Assembly: GCA_002305795.1 (NCBI GenBank) | Contig: DBRF01000018.1 | Location: 1 to 64,000, forward strand | DNA length: 64,000 bases | Direction: 5' to 3' | Origin: Ruminococcaceae bacterium UBA1375 | Lineage (GTDB): Bacteria; Bacillota; Clostridia; Oscillospirales; Ruminococcaceae | Shown here: positions 35,301 through 43,415 of the stretch, one piece after another | Layout of the letters: each line of letters starts with the position of its first letter | Numbering within the stretch: the stretch's first letter is position 1 | The notes under the pieces: model-generated | The model's database searches: none | The model's input: the letters and a program-made list of their open reading frames with translations, nothing else | What the model was told of the DNA's origin: nothing | Translations under genes and position numbers: made by a program

Positions 35301-37378
35301 TTCATGTAACCCTCACTGAAACCGATGCCGCTACTTTGGATTTCACCCCCCACTACGCCAAGGATGATTCCCTGCGCTACGGCATCTATTTCACCATCGG
35401 TGAGATGGACAGCCCCGCCATGCAGCAGACCATCCGGGAAAATAAAGAAGCCAATGCGGCCTCCACCCATCTGGTGGATTCCATTGTGGCCAACGACGAC
35501 CAGCGGGAAACCAACCACAACATGCAGACCAACGGCAGCTCCGTGGGCAGCTACAGCGGCACGGGCTACCGGCAGGCAGATGGGGAAGGCGGATACTTCT
35601 CCTACGATCTGGCGGTGAACAGTGAAGTGGCCAACCGGCTGATGGTGCAGTTCCACAGCCAGGATGCCGGCAACACCTTTGCCATCTACGTTGACGACAC
35701 CCTGCTGGAAACCGTGACCTTAGACGCAGAGGCCTCCGGATTCTTTACCAAATACTTTGATATTCCGCTGGAATTGACCCAGGGCAAGGAACAGGTGACC
35801 TTGAAGTTTGCCTGCGTGGACGGTTCCACCGCCGGTCCCATTTACGGCACCTGCGGCATTGTGGAAGAGTATGACAGCGACGCTTCCTTTGATTCCATCA
35901 CCGCCGGTGATACCGATATCTTGGCTTTGATGGACGAAAACAACATCGCCTCCCTTACTTTACCCGAAGCGGCAGAAACTTTGGGTGTGAAGTTCACTCC
36001 CAGCAATGTGAATGCTGTGGTTACCGTCAACGACATTGTGATTGACGACACCCAGGTGCGGAACCTGGAACTGACGGAAGGCACCAATCTGTATGAAGTG
36101 ATCCTCACTTCTGAAGATGGAAACAATACCATCGCTTACACTTTGGTGATCTACAACGGCACTGCTTCCGGCGAAGTGGACACCGCTCTGTTGGATCAGA
36201 CCATCGAAACTGCTCAGAACACCTCCGCTGTGGGCGCCGATTCTTCCGCCCTGGAAGCCTTCCAAACTGCATTGGAAAACGCTTTGGCAGTGCAGGAAAA
36301 TCCTGCGGACCAGGCTGCGGTGAATGCCGCTGCCGCCGCTCTCCGGGACGCCATGCTGAATCTGGAAGCCACCGCTTCCGGTGTGGTGGGCAGCTACTCC
36401 TTTGAAGGCAACCTGACGGATGAGGTCACCGGCGAAACCGGCACCACCACCGGCAGCTTGGCCGGAACAACCGGCGGTAGTGAATCCTATGTGGACGGCG
36501 TGGCAGGCCAGGCAGTGGAACTGTCCGGTGCCGGCGGCTACAAGCTGCCCACTATCATGGACAGCGATACCTACACCGTCTCCTTCTGGATGAAGGCGGA
36601 TAAAACCACCAACTACACCCCTGCCGTATTCCTGAGCCAGAACGCCGACAACTGGGTAAGCATTACCCCCAAAGGCTGGCTGACCTACGACGGCCCCATG
36701 GTTTGGAGTTGCACCAACAGCAGCACCTACGCTGACCTGGTGCCTTCGGATGGAGCAAGCCACCTGACGGTGGGCGAATGGACCCATGTGGCATTGGTAG
36801 CCGAAAACGGCGTGGGCACCATCTACGTCAACGGCCAGGCCATTGCCAACGGCCCGGTGCAGCAGGTGCTCAGTGAAGGTGCAGAGGTATATCTGGGCGT
36901 AAACTTCTGGGATGCTGCCTTTGACGGCGCCATCGACGAGCTGTATATCAGTCAGCAGGTGGAGGATTATTCCACCATCGCCGCCCAATATTGGACCGGT
37001 ATGCTGCAGATGACGGCGGATGAAGCGGCAGCTTACGACGAATCCCTTTACACCGAAGCCTCCTATCAGACATTGACCGAGGCTCTGGACACCGTCAACG
37101 GATTGTTGACTGCCCAGGATGTTACAGTCAGCCAGTACCGCAGCGCATGGACTGCTTTGGAAGAAGCGATAAGCGGTCTGGTCTATGAAAACGTTCCCGG
37201 CGACCTCAACGACGACAATGTGGTAGACGTGCTGGATGTCATGACCCTGGCGCAGATTGTCACCGGCAAGATCGACCCGCCGGAAGGCATTACCATTGAT
37301 TTTAACACAGACGAACAGGTCAATGTGTTGGATGTGATGATTCTGGCGCAGGTGGCCAATGGTAGTCTGACCTTGTAA
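32348..37378 (+). CDS. Secreted multidomain beta-L-arabinofuranosidase-like enzyme (GH127/GH146 type) with dockerin
   Basis: A 1676-residue exported enzyme. The order is: signal peptide (1-29, ending VGVFAA), LamG-like domain (about 38-255), degenerate Ig-like domain (260-342), GH127/146 catalytic region (about 345-935), a beta-rich module (1043-1175), a cadherin-like domain (1176-1275) and a FIVAR helical repeat (1278-1345). Then come a second LamG (1346-1545), a second FIVAR (1550-1613) and a dockerin (1616-1676) with two calcium-loop repeats, DLNDDNVVDVLDVM and DFNTDEQVNVLDVM. In characterised GH127 enzymes one Glu and three Cys hold zinc and one Cys is the nucleophile; here NETCN (Glu703, Cys705) and CC (772-773) fit. 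No membrane anchor or sorting motif is present. The substrate is probably plant arabinan or arabinoside side chains. Confidence 0.88.
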   Translation: MKWKRLLAGVLSAAMVAAGAQLPVGVFAAPFSGSEADTQLSLSFEGNLTDASQNNISVTSNKPVTYVEGIQGGQALDLDGSTYLDLGTSGALQPENMTLSCWIKPDAPLNGENILLWFKDSGNWASEGWYVSINTDNTFSVRVSTGSTGAAAQESTAAGTAADFFPVGEWTHLVITFDGSTNTCSIYRNGVAQTVTTNGNSCGIQETTAHKYIGFNSPAYGGGYANFALDEFNVLNKCATSQEVVAMYAQQGGSVDYETLAQADLDAISFANTSGITNNLNLPTQGSNGSTITWESSAPDVISTSGVVTRPAVGSPDATVTLTATAVNGTASLTKEFTFTVAALTDFSQLTDFAVSDVQLTDEWLLEDLDLEIDYLLSLDADKMLVDYYNLAGVTTTSNGTAVSSIVPYSAGTHAGAVNWEDTNFRGNAAGHMLSGLAYAWANTVNDPDRQDVHQQIEEKLSYMIENMKRCQDAYGNGYLGAFEEENFTRLANGLTTGVDGQSILVPWWTMDAILSGLITTYEQLSTVDAGNETAATAREMAQWLGEWCYETMDGFTQAQRDRTLTIEYGGMNNALYNLYHISEGYENRDHFIAGAHYFDEKSLFDQLYQGIDCLSGRHANTTIPKIIGAMNRYMTLNGNTAYTDDFADNAAAGDMSYYLTVAENFWDIVVNHHTYITGGNSWQEHFHDADVLDSYRDGYTNETCNVYNMLKLTRMLFEITGNQKYADFYDNTYTNSILSAQNHETGMSTYWQAMGTGYFKVYCEPTEDFWCCTCTSMESFTKLNDSIYYHNDNSLYAVLLYGSDVTWTDKNLVLSQTDSASVDPEEIYTATFTVNKLDDAQAFGDFDLRIRVPDWSAGDPVVKVNGEETSDYGTSGGFIILNRDWADGDTITVEYPMTLVGYDLPDASDTMGLKYGPWVLSADLGEVGVDTYSLPFWGYAVHYATSTGTERQIISMTTDGQTPEEFIADVANHYTVTMDEDGMVHVTLTETDAATLDFTPHYAKDDSLRYGIYFTIGEMDSPAMQQTIRENKEANAASTHLVDSIVANDDQRETNHNMQTNGSSVGSYSGTGYRQADGEGGYFSYDLAVNSEVANRLMVQFHSQDAGNTFAIYVDDTLLETVTLDAEASGFFTKYFDIPLELTQGKEQVTLKFACVDGSTAGPIYGTCGIVEEYDSDASFDSITAGDTDILALMDENNIASLTLPEAAETLGVKFTPSNVNAVVTVNDIVIDDTQVRNLELTEGTNLYEVILTSEDGNNTIAYTLVIYNGTASGEVDTALLDQTIETAQNTSAVGADSSALEAFQTALENALAVQENPADQAAVNAAAAALRDAMLNLEATASGVVGSYSFEGNLTDEVTGETGTTTGSLAGTTGGSESYVDGVAGQAVELSGAGGYKLPTIMDSDTYTVSFWMKADKTTNYTPAVFLSQNADNWVSITPKGWLTYDGPMVWSCTNSSTYADLVPSDGASHLTVGEWTHVALVAENGVGTIYVNGQAIANGPVQQVLSEGAEVYLGVNFWDAAFDGAIDELYISQQVEDYSTIAAQYWTGMLQMTADEAAAYDESLYTEASYQTLTEALDTVNGLLTAQDVTVSQYRSAWTALEEAISGLVYENVPGDLNDDNVVDVLDVMTLAQIVTGKIDPPEGITIDFNTDEQVNVLDVMILAQVANGSLTL

Positions 37379-37405
37379 TCAAACGCAACTTCCATCCTTC
37401 TATTG

Positions 37406-37437
37406 CCCGGCAAGGCTATCGGCCTTGCCGGGTTTTT
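37406..37437 (+). terminator. Terminator of the glycoside hydrolase gene
   Basis: A perfect 11-bp stem, CCCGGCAAGGC with GCCTTGCCGGG, a 5-base loop and five T. Confidence 0.95.
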
Positions 37438-37457
37438 GCGCCATTCTATTGTTTTTG

Positions 37458-37466
37458 TGCTATAAT
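37458..37466 (+). promoter_or_regulatory. Extended -10 promoter of the sirtuin gene
   Basis: TGC directly before TATAAT gives an extended -10 element. No clear -35 box is seen. The leader of about 110 bases holds nothing else recognisable. Confidence 0.55.
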
Positions 37467-37583
37467 AAAAAAGCTGGGCGCCCTCCTTTCTCCATGCTGG
37501 TAAGCTCTCCCACAGGGTCTGCTGACGGGGGAACCAGGGTGCAGCCGCAAAAATCGACGATGAAAGAAAAAGAAGGGAATTTT

Positions 37584-38303
37584 ATGACAGATGTTCGGGT
37601 ATTGCAGCAGCTCATTGACCAAAGCCGCCGCATCGTCTTTTTCGGCGGGGCAGGGGTATCCACCGAGAGCGGCATTCCGGATTTCCGCAGCGTGGACGGG
37701 CTGTACCATCAGAAGTACGACTATCCCCCGGAAACCATGCTCAGCCACGATTTCTTTGTCCGGCACCCGGAGGAATTTTTCCGGTTTTACCGGGATAAAA
37801 TGCTGCCGCTCCAGGCAAAGCCAAACCCTGCCCACCAAAAGTTGGCAGAATTGGAGCAGGCTGGGAAGCTGATCGCCGTGATTACCCAGAATATTGACGG
37901 GCTGCACCAAAAGGCGGGGAGCCAAAAGGTGTATGAGCTCCACGGCTCCGTCCATCGAAACTACTGCACTCTCTGCGGGAAGTTTTACGATGCTGGATTT
38001 ATCCGCAACACCCAGGGTATTCCCCGGTGCGATTGCGGGGGAATTATCAAGCCGGATGTGGTGCTGTACGGGGAGAGCTTGGACAGCCGGGTGATGGAGG
38101 GGGCAGCCCGTGCCATTGACCAGGCAGACCTGCTGATTGTAGGGGGCACTTCTCTGGTGGTGTACCCCGCCGCCGGGTTTGTGGCCAACTACCGTGGGGA
38201 AAAGCTGGTGCTGATTAACCGGGACCCCACCCCCTACGACAGCCGGGCGGATTACCTCTTCCGGGACAGCATTGGGGAGCTGTTCTCCCAAATCCAGGTG
38301 TAA
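37584..38303 (+). CDS. Sir2-family NAD-dependent protein deacylase
   Basis: Removes acyl groups from lysines while consuming NAD+. It is 239 residues. All key motifs are present: GAGVSTESGIPDFRS, TQNIDGLHQKAG, catalytic His in ELHGSVH, four zinc cysteines (CTLC and CDC plus flanking), and GGTSLVVYPAAG for NAD. Tyr and Arg in the acyl-pocket region are not distinct enough to call it a desuccinylase. The ATG at 37584 follows AGAAGGGA. It is a single-gene unit. Confidence 0.95.
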   Translation: MTDVRVLQQLIDQSRRIVFFGGAGVSTESGIPDFRSVDGLYHQKYDYPPETMLSHDFFVRHPEEFFRFYRDKMLPLQAKPNPAHQKLAELEQAGKLIAVITQNIDGLHQKAGSQKVYELHGSVHRNYCTLCGKFYDAGFIRNTQGIPRCDCGGIIKPDVVLYGESLDSRVMEGAARAIDQADLLIVGGTSLVVYPAAGFVANYRGEKLVLINRDPTPYDSRADYLFRDSIGELFSQIQV

Positions 38304-38307
38304 GAAA

Positions 38308-38347
38308 AAACTCTGTACTTCGCAAAGAGGTACAGAGTTTATTTTTT
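38308..38347. terminator. Bidirectional terminator between sirtuin and TSUP genes
   Basis: AAACTCTGTAC and GTACAGAGTTT arms around an 11-base loop, with A-run and T-run on both sides. Confidence 0.85.
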
Positions 38348-38722
38348 GGGAGATTTTTCGGTGGACTGCTTTTTGTGGAACAATTCCTTGAACCCTAAGG
38401 GAATCAGCACTGCCCCAAAGCACCACTTCACCCATTGAGTCCCCATCCACATGGCCGCCAACCGCCCCAGGACTACCCCGGCGCTGCCAAACAGCATCAT
38501 GGGAAGAAGGGTGGGAAATTGCAGCAGCCCCTCCTTTCGGTACCGCCACATGGCCAATAGGGCGCAGGGAAGGAAGAACAGCAGGTTGACGATCTGGCAT
38601 TGGAGAAAGTCCAGTCCGGTGAACAGGGTCAGGTACAAAAACAGCACAAAACCCCCGCCCAACCCCATGGCGGCCACCGTGCCGGAAAGGGCGCCTGCCA
38701 GCAGGGAAAACAGCCAGTTCAT
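38339..38722 (-). CDS. TSUP (TauE/SafE-like) permease, half-size subunit A
   Basis: A 127-residue membrane protein with about four helices, half a normal 250-residue TSUP permease. The N-terminal hairpin AGALSGTVAAMGLGGGFVLFLYL is the family repeat motif; MLFGSAGVVLGRLAAMWM follows. The charged tail is KKQSTEKSPKK. Its ATG overlaps the stop of the preceding half by four bases, so the two halves are made together and probably pair in the membrane. The substrate is not predictable; relatives move sulfite, organosulfonates or other anions. Confidence 0.82.
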   Translation of the reverse strand: MNWLFSLLAGALSGTVAAMGLGGGFVLFLYLTLFTGLDFLQCQIVNLLFFLPCALLAMWRYRKEGLLQFPTLLPMMLFGSAGVVLGRLAAMWMGTQWVKWCFGAVLIPLGFKELFHKKQSTEKSPKK

Positions 38723-39063
38723 AAAAACATCCGCACCCCTCCGTAAATCAACAGCACTCCAAACAGCCGCCGCAGCAGGTCAGTGGGGATTTTGGGCAGC
38801 AGGAAACTTCCCAGCAAACTCCCGCCTAGCCCGCCCAGGGTTAGGGGAAGCAGCATTCCCCAATCCGGGAACACTCCTTGCAGCAGCATTCCGGCGCTGC
38901 TGACGGCGGAAAGGGGCAGCATGAGAGCCACTGCGTTGGCGTGGGCCTGTTTCTGCTCCAGCCCTTGGGCTTTCAGGGCCGGCACCGCCGCCAACCCTCC
39001 CCCGGAGCCCAGCAGGCCGTTGAGAAATCCGGCGGCTGCGCCCCAGATCCCGCGAAGTTTCAT
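38719..39063 (-). CDS. TSUP (TauE/SafE-like) permease, half-size subunit B
   Basis: A 114-residue partner of the next gene, with about four helices and the same internal motif (GAAAGFLNGLLGSGGGLAAVPAL; PLTLGGLGGSLLGSFLL). Together the two proteins reproduce the two inverted halves of a complete TSUP carrier as separate chains. AGGGAGAG lies nine bases before the ATG. No stop-codon decay or frameshift signature is seen between them, so this looks like a stable split and not a pseudogene. Confidence 0.82.
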   Translation of the reverse strand: MKLRGIWGAAAGFLNGLLGSGGGLAAVPALKAQGLEQKQAHANAVALMLPLSAVSSAGMLLQGVFPDWGMLLPLTLGGLGGSLLGSFLLPKIPTDLLRRLFGVLLIYGGVRMFL

Positions 39064-39130
39064 GTGGCATCACTCTCCCTATCCCGGTTAGTGTTCCGCC
39101 GGTTGGAAAGATTATGCTTTTGGAAGGCGC

Positions 39131-39159
39131 AAAAAACGGCCCCCTGTTTGAGGGAGCCG
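39131..39159 (-). terminator. Terminator of the tsaE-tsaB-rpiB-upp operon
   Basis: On the minus strand CGGC-CCCT and AGGG-GCCG arms followed by six T, 11 bases after upp. Confidence 0.85.
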
Positions 39160-39169
39160 CAAGGATGAT

Positions 39170-39799
39170 TTACTTGGTGCCGAAAATCCGGTCGCCGGCG
39201 TCGCCCAAGCCGGGGACGATATAGGCGTCCTCGTTCAAGGTTTTGTCCACGGCGCCGCAGTACACCTTCACGTCCGGATGCTGGTTGTGGAGGCTTTCCA
39301 GCCCTTCCTGAGTGGCGATGATATACATCATTTTGATCTTTTTCACGCCCCGCTTTTTCAGGTTGTCCACCACGGCGCAGGCAGTGTTGCCGGTGGCCAG
39401 CATGGGGTCCAGTACCAGCACTTCCCGGCGGTCCACGTCCACCGGCAGCTTGGCGTAATACTCCACCGGCTCTTTGGTTTCGGGGTCACGGTACAGGCCC
39501 AGATGGCCTACCTTGGCAGCGGGGACCAGCTTCAAAATGCCGTCCACCATGCCCAGGCCTGCCCGGAGGATGGGGATGACCGCCAGCTTGCTTCCCGCAA
39601 TGACGTTGGTGTCCGCCACCCCCAGGGGGGTTTCCACCTGCACCTGCTTTAAGGGCAGGTCACGGGTAGCTTCGTAGCCTTCCAACAGGGCGATTTCTTC
39701 CACCAGTTCACGGAATTCCTTGGGGCCGGTGTTTTTGTCTCGCAGCAGGGAAATTTTGTGCTGCAGCAGAGGATGGTCCAATACAAATACGTTTTCCAT
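39170..39799 (-). CDS. upp: Uracil phosphoribosyltransferase
   Basis: Salvages uracil with PRPP to UMP. It is 209 residues, exact family length. Landmarks are [17 protein letters not shown] at the N-terminus, the PRPP-binding [19 protein letters not shown], and the C-terminal [13 protein letters not shown]. It follows rpiB after 50 bases that contain a GCCGG-TTTTT-CCGGC hairpin just before the ribosome-binding site AAGGAA. The adjacent rpiB makes ribose 5-phosphate, the PRPP precursor, so the pair is metabolically coherent. Confidence 0.97.
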   Translation of the reverse strand: MENVFVLDHPLLQHKISLLRDKNTGPKEFRELVEEIALLEGYEATRDLPLKQVQVETPLGVADTNVIAGSKLAVIPILRAGLGMVDGILKLVPAAKVGHLGLYRDPETKEPVEYYAKLPVDVDRREVLVLDPMLATGNTACAVVDNLKKRGVKKIKMMYIIATQEGLESLHNQHPDVKVYCGAVDKTLNEDAYIVPGLGDAGDRIFGTK

Positions 39800-39849
39800 A
39801 GAGTTCCTTGCGCCGGAAAAACCGGCACATCCTTTCTTAAAGTTATTTA

Positions 39850-40290
39850 TTAGTCCAGCTGTTCCAGAGCCATCATTTTTTCCACCCGGACGGCGTGGCG
39901 GCCGCCTTCAAAGGGGGTGTTCAAAAAGATGTCCAGCAGCTGAAGCGCTAAACCGGGGCCGATGACCCGTGCGCCGAAAGCGATGATGTTGGAGTCGTTG
40001 TGGCGGCGGGTGAATTCTGCGGAAAAGCTGTCGTGGCAGAGGGCTGCCCGGATTCCTTTCATCTTATTGGCCGCCATGGAAATGCCGATGCCGGTGCCGC
40101 AGATGATGACGCCTTTGTCGCATTCACCCCGCTGGATGGCCTGGCATAGGGGCTTGACGATGTCGGGGTAGTCGCAGCTTTCCGGGGAGTTGGTGCCGAA
40201 ATCCTTGTATTCCAGACCCTTTTCCTCCAAATGACGCAGCACTTCCTGTTTCAGAGAAAGGCCGCCGTGGTCACAGCAAACAGCGATCAT
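39850..40290 (-). CDS. rpiB: Ribose-5-phosphate isomerase B
   Basis: Interconverts ribulose and ribose 5-phosphate in the pentose phosphate pathway. It is 146 residues. Motifs are [13 protein letters not shown] at the N-terminus, [14 protein letters not shown], the catalytic-cysteine segment [16 protein letters not shown] near residue 66, and [21 protein letters not shown] precedes the ATG, inside the end of tsaB, and the two genes overlap by four bases (ATGA). Confidence 0.96.
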   Translation of the reverse strand: MIAVCCDHGGLSLKQEVLRHLEEKGLEYKDFGTNSPESCDYPDIVKPLCQAIQRGECDKGVIICGTGIGISMAANKMKGIRAALCHDSFSAEFTRRHNDSNIIAFGARVIGPGLALQLLDIFLNTPFEGGRHAVRVEKMMALEQLD

Positions 40291-41006
40291 AGTGGTTTAC
40301 CTCCATTAAATTCCAGATTTTTTTTCATCATCAGCTCCCGCTGGGCCTGGGGCAGCCGGAGATAGTCCGGCCGAAGCTGGTCTGGGGGAAGGGTCTCGCC
40401 CCGGAGGGCGGCCCGGTAGGCGCACAGCCCCACGCCGGAAGCCCGCTGGTAGCGGTTGGCTGCTCCCGCCAGGGAGAGCTGATTCAGTTGCATGGTTTGG
40501 TGGCAGAGAAGGCTGCCGTCTCCCAGCAGCAAAATGGGCTGCGGATAGGCTTTCAGCTCCTCTTCCAGGTTGGGGATGGTGATGGCCCGGTCAGGGGTCA
40601 GGCGGAGCAGTTCGCCCTCCTTCCACTGAAACAGGGCGTTGTACACCTGGCCGCAGCGGGCGTCCATCACCGGGCAGAGCAGCCCGGGAAATTCTGGGAG
40701 ATTGTAGCACAGCCCTTCCAAGGTGGATACCTTGACGCAGGGGGTGTTTTGAGCGAATGCCATTCCCTTCACAGCCGCCATGCCGATGCGCAGCCCGGTA
40801 AAGGAGCCGGGACCGGCAGATAGGGCCATGACGTCAATGTCGGCAAGGGTGATTCGGCAGCAGTCCAGCAGCTGTTCCACCATGGGCATCAGGGTTTGGG
40901 AATGGGTCAGGCCGCTGTGGGTGTAAAACTCCCCCAGCAGCTTTTCATCCTCCAGCAAAGCGGCGCTGGCCGCCTTGGCGGAGGTGTCGATGGCAAGAAT
41001 CTTCAT
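40287..41006 (-). CDS. tsaB: tRNA threonylcarbamoyladenosine synthesis protein TsaB
   Basis: An inactive ASKHA-fold partner of TsaD in making t6A37 of ANN-decoding tRNAs. It is 239 residues. Typical features are ILAIDTSAKAASAAL at the N-terminus and ALSAGPGSFTGLRIGMAAVKGMA in the middle; this segment is the TsaB hallmark. It lies directly after tsaE as in many Firmicutes. TsaD and a RimI acetyltransferase, often adjacent, are absent here. Confidence 0.95.
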   Translation of the reverse strand: MKILAIDTSAKAASAALLEDEKLLGEFYTHSGLTHSQTLMPMVEQLLDCCRITLADIDVMALSAGPGSFTGLRIGMAAVKGMAFAQNTPCVKVSTLEGLCYNLPEFPGLLCPVMDARCGQVYNALFQWKEGELLRLTPDRAITIPNLEEELKAYPQPILLLGDGSLLCHQTMQLNQLSLAGAANRYQRASGVGLCAYRAALRGETLPPDQLRPDYLRLPQAQRELMMKKNLEFNGGKPL

Positions 41007-41024
41007 ACAATAGCCTTATTTATT

Positions 41025-41522
41025 TCAAAAATTATCGGTTGCGTTGTTGGCCGGATGGGAGTATCCTGAAAGGGAGCTTAGAAATTCTTCCAGTTCCTTT
41101 TCTCCTTGGCAGAAGGTAATCACCCGCTGACCCTCCCCTTTTCCCGGGGCCAGATGGACAAAAAGGCTGTCCGGAGGCAGGGCGGAGAGGATGTTTTCGC
41201 TCCACTCCACCGCCAGCACCGCGCCGGTGTCCAGATAATCAAAAAAGCCGGTGGCGTCCAGATCGTCCGGGGAGCTGATGCGGTACATATCAAAGTGCAC
41301 TAGGTCGGTGGGATGGCCGTAGTAGACGTTTACCAGCGAAAAGGTGGGGCTGGACACCGAATCTTCAATGCCCATCCCCTGGGCCAATCCGGCGGTAAAG
41401 GCGGTTTTGCCCATTCCAAGCCCACCCAGATAAGCCACTACCGTGCCCGGTTTCAGGGACCGGCCCAGCTGCCGGGCAATGGAAAGGGTCTCCTCCAGGG
41501 AGTGGGAGGTGTACTGCTGCAT
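41025..41522 (-). CDS. tsaE: tRNA threonylcarbamoyladenosine synthesis ATPase TsaE
   Basis: The P-loop ATPase that drives turnover of the TsaB-TsaD complex in t6A formation. It is 165 residues. Motifs are LGGLGMGKTAFTAGLAQGMG (Walker A), SSPTFSLVNVY (switch), VHFDMYRI, and LAVEWSENI (Walker B region). The ATG at 41522 has GGAG at seven bases; the open frame continues upstream to 41618, but those 32 residues are family-foreign and cross the promoter. It is the first gene of tsaE-tsaB-rpiB-upp. Confidence 0.95.
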   Translation of the reverse strand: MQQYTSHSLEETLSIARQLGRSLKPGTVVAYLGGLGMGKTAFTAGLAQGMGIEDSVSSPTFSLVNVYYGHPTDLVHFDMYRISSPDDLDATGFFDYLDTGAVLAVEWSENILSALPPDSLFVHLAPGKGEGQRVITFCQGEKELEEFLSSLSGYSHPANNATDNF

Positions 41523-41601
41523 AGAAATACTCCTTTGAAAGAGCCAGGAAGGACTCTTTCGCTGGCGGCTCTTACAGTTTTTGCGAACAATCGCTACTCC
41601 T

Positions 41602-41630
41602 ATTATAGTGTTTTTCATAAATCATTGCAA
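41602..41630 (-). promoter_or_regulatory. Promoter of the tsaE operon
   Basis: On the minus strand TTGCAA, 17-base spacer, TATAAT. It lies inside the longer tsaE open frame, which supports the internal start at 41522. Confidence 0.8.
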
Positions 41631-41636
41631 GGGGCT

Positions 41637-41664
41637 TTGCACATTTTCAGAGATATGCTATAAT
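41637..41664 (+). promoter_or_regulatory. Promoter of fhs-rodA
   Basis: TTGCAC, 16-base spacer, TATAAT with an extended TGC. The leader carries a TTTCCGT/ACGGAAA hairpin (41676-41696) with a 7-base loop and no T-run. It does not resemble the THF riboswitch. Confidence 0.75.
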
Positions 41665-41744
41665 TAGAGCAATCATTTCCGTAGATTCGACGGAAAGCAT
41701 CTTGGTATTTGCACTATTTTATCATGAGAAAGGAAGCGGGTCCT

Positions 41745-43415
41745 TTGAAATCGGATATTGAAATTGCACAGGAAGCAACTATGTGCCCCATTCAGGAAAT
41801 CGGAGCGGAATTAGGCATTCAGCCGGAAGAATTGATTTTTTACGGACACTATAAAGCCAAACTCTCCAAAGAGCTGGAACAGCGCTTGCAGGACAAGCCG
41901 GAAGGCAAGCTGATCCTGGTCACCGCCGTCAACCCCACCCCCGCCGGAGAAGGGAAAACCACCGTGTCGGTGGGCTTGGCTCAGGCCATGAACCGTTTGG
42001 GCAAAAAGACGGTGCTGGCTCTTCGGGAGCCCAGCCTGGGCCCGGTGTTCGGCATCAAGGGCGGCGCTGCCGGAGGCGGCTACTCCCAGGTGGTGCCCAT
42101 GGAGGACATCAACCTCCACTTCACTGGCGATATGCACGCCATCACCACCGCCAACGCTCTACTCTGCGCTGTCATCGACAACCATCTCCAGCAGGGCAAC
42201 CAGCTGGGCATCGACCCCCGGCGGATTCTGTTTAAGCGCTGCGTGGACATGAACGACCGTGCTCTGCGCAACGTGGTGGTGGGCCTGGGCGGCAAGGTCA
42301 ACGGCGTGCCCCGGGAAGACGGCTTCCAGATTACCGTGGCCAGCGAAATCATGGCCATCCTTTGCCTGGCCGGGGACATCTTTGATCTGAAAGAGCGGCT
42401 GGGCAACATCCTGGTTGCCTACACCTATTCCGGCGAACCGGTGTATTGCCGGGACCTGGGAGTTCACGGCGCTATGGCTGCCGTGATGAAGGACGCCATC
42501 CAGCCCAACCTGGTCCAGACCTTGGAAAACACCCCCGCCCTGATCCACGGCGGCCCCTTCGCCAACATCGCCCACGGCTGCAACTCCGTCAAGGCCACCA
42601 AGATGGCTTTGAAGCTGGGGGATTACGCTGTCACTGAAGCCGGTTTCGGCTCCGACTTGGGGGCGGAAAAGTTCTTTGACATCAAATGCCGGGCCGCTGG
42701 CTTGAAGCCGGACTGCGTGGTGCTGGTGGCTACCGTCCGTGCGTTGAAGTACAACGGCGGAGTGAAAAAGGAAGACCTCACCACCCCCGACGTGGAAGCA
42801 CTCCGCCGGGGCAGCGTGAACCTAAAGCAGCACATCGAAAACCTGCAGAAGTTCGGCCTGCCGGTGGTGGTGGCCCTCAACCGTTTTGCTTCCGATTCCG
42901 ATGAGGAGCTGGCTTTGCTGGATGAGCTCTGCCGGGAAATGGATGCGCCGGTCTGTCTGGCAGAAGTGTTTGCCAAGGGCGGAGAAGGCGGCTTGGATCT
43001 GGCCCGGCAGGTGCTGGATACCATCCAGACCAAGCCCTCCAACTTCCACACCCTCTACGACGTTTCCCTGCCGGTGGAGGAAAAGGTGGAAATTTTGGCC
43101 AAGGAAATTTACCGCGCCGACGGCGTGGACTTCACCCCTCAGGCCAAGAAATCTTTGGCGGACATCCAGCGCATCGGTTTGGACAAGCTGCCCATCTGCG
43201 TGGCCAAAACCCAGTATTCCTTCAGCGACGACGCTTCCAAGTTGGGCGCACCCCGGAATTTCCGAATTACGGTGCGGGATGTGAAGGTCAGCGCCGGAGC
43301 CGGGTTTATTGTCATCTACACTGGAAATATTATGACTATGCCGGGGCTTCCCAAAGCCCCCAGTGCGCTGAACATCGACATTGATGAGCGCGGAGAAATT
43401 GTAGGGTTGTTCTAA
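41745..43415 (+). CDS. fhs: Formate-tetrahydrofolate ligase
   Basis: ATP-dependent activation of formate to 10-formyl-THF, feeding purine synthesis and, in acetogens, the methyl branch of the Wood-Ljungdahl pathway. It is 556 residues. Signatures are the N-terminal [16 protein letters not shown], the P-loop [42 protein letters not shown], and the C-terminal [24 protein letters not shown] 41745 is eight bases after AAAGGAAG and gives the family N-terminus; upstream ATG codons at 41724 and 41709 lack ribosome-binding sites. No other Wood-Ljungdahl genes adjoin it. Confidence 0.96.
   Translation: MKSDIEIAQEATMCPIQEIGAELGIQPEELIFYGHYKAKLSKELEQRLQDKPEGKLILVTAVNPTPAGEGKTTVSVGLAQAMNRLGKKTVLALREPSLGPVFGIKGGAAGGGYSQVVPMEDINLHFTGDMHAITTANALLCAVIDNHLQQGNQLGIDPRRILFKRCVDMNDRALRNVVVGLGGKVNGVPREDGFQITVASEIMAILCLAGDIFDLKERLGNILVAYTYSGEPVYCRDLGVHGAMAAVMKDAIQPNLVQTLENTPALIHGGPFANIAHGCNSVKATKMALKLGDYAVTEAGFGSDLGAEKFFDIKCRAAGLKPDCVVLVATVRALKYNGGVKKEDLTTPDVEALRRGSVNLKQHIENLQKFGLPVVVALNRFASDSDEELALLDELCREMDAPVCLAEVFAKGGEGGLDLARQVLDTIQTKPSNFHTLYDVSLPVEEKVEILAKEIYRADGVDFTPQAKKSLADIQRIGLDKLPICVAKTQYSFSDDASKLGAPRNFRITVRDVKVSAGAGFIVIYTGNIMTMPGLPKAPSALNIDIDERGEIVGLF

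Noticed and set aside
32303..35656. 1117-codon minus-strand frame within the glycoside hydrolase gene
   Set aside because: GC-rich codon use leaves the antisense frame open; it has low-complexity His/Gly/Val composition and no start signals.
41676..41696. Leader hairpin of fhs as a THF riboswitch
   Set aside because: Only one short stem is present, without the conserved pseudoknot and internal-loop sequences of that riboswitch class.
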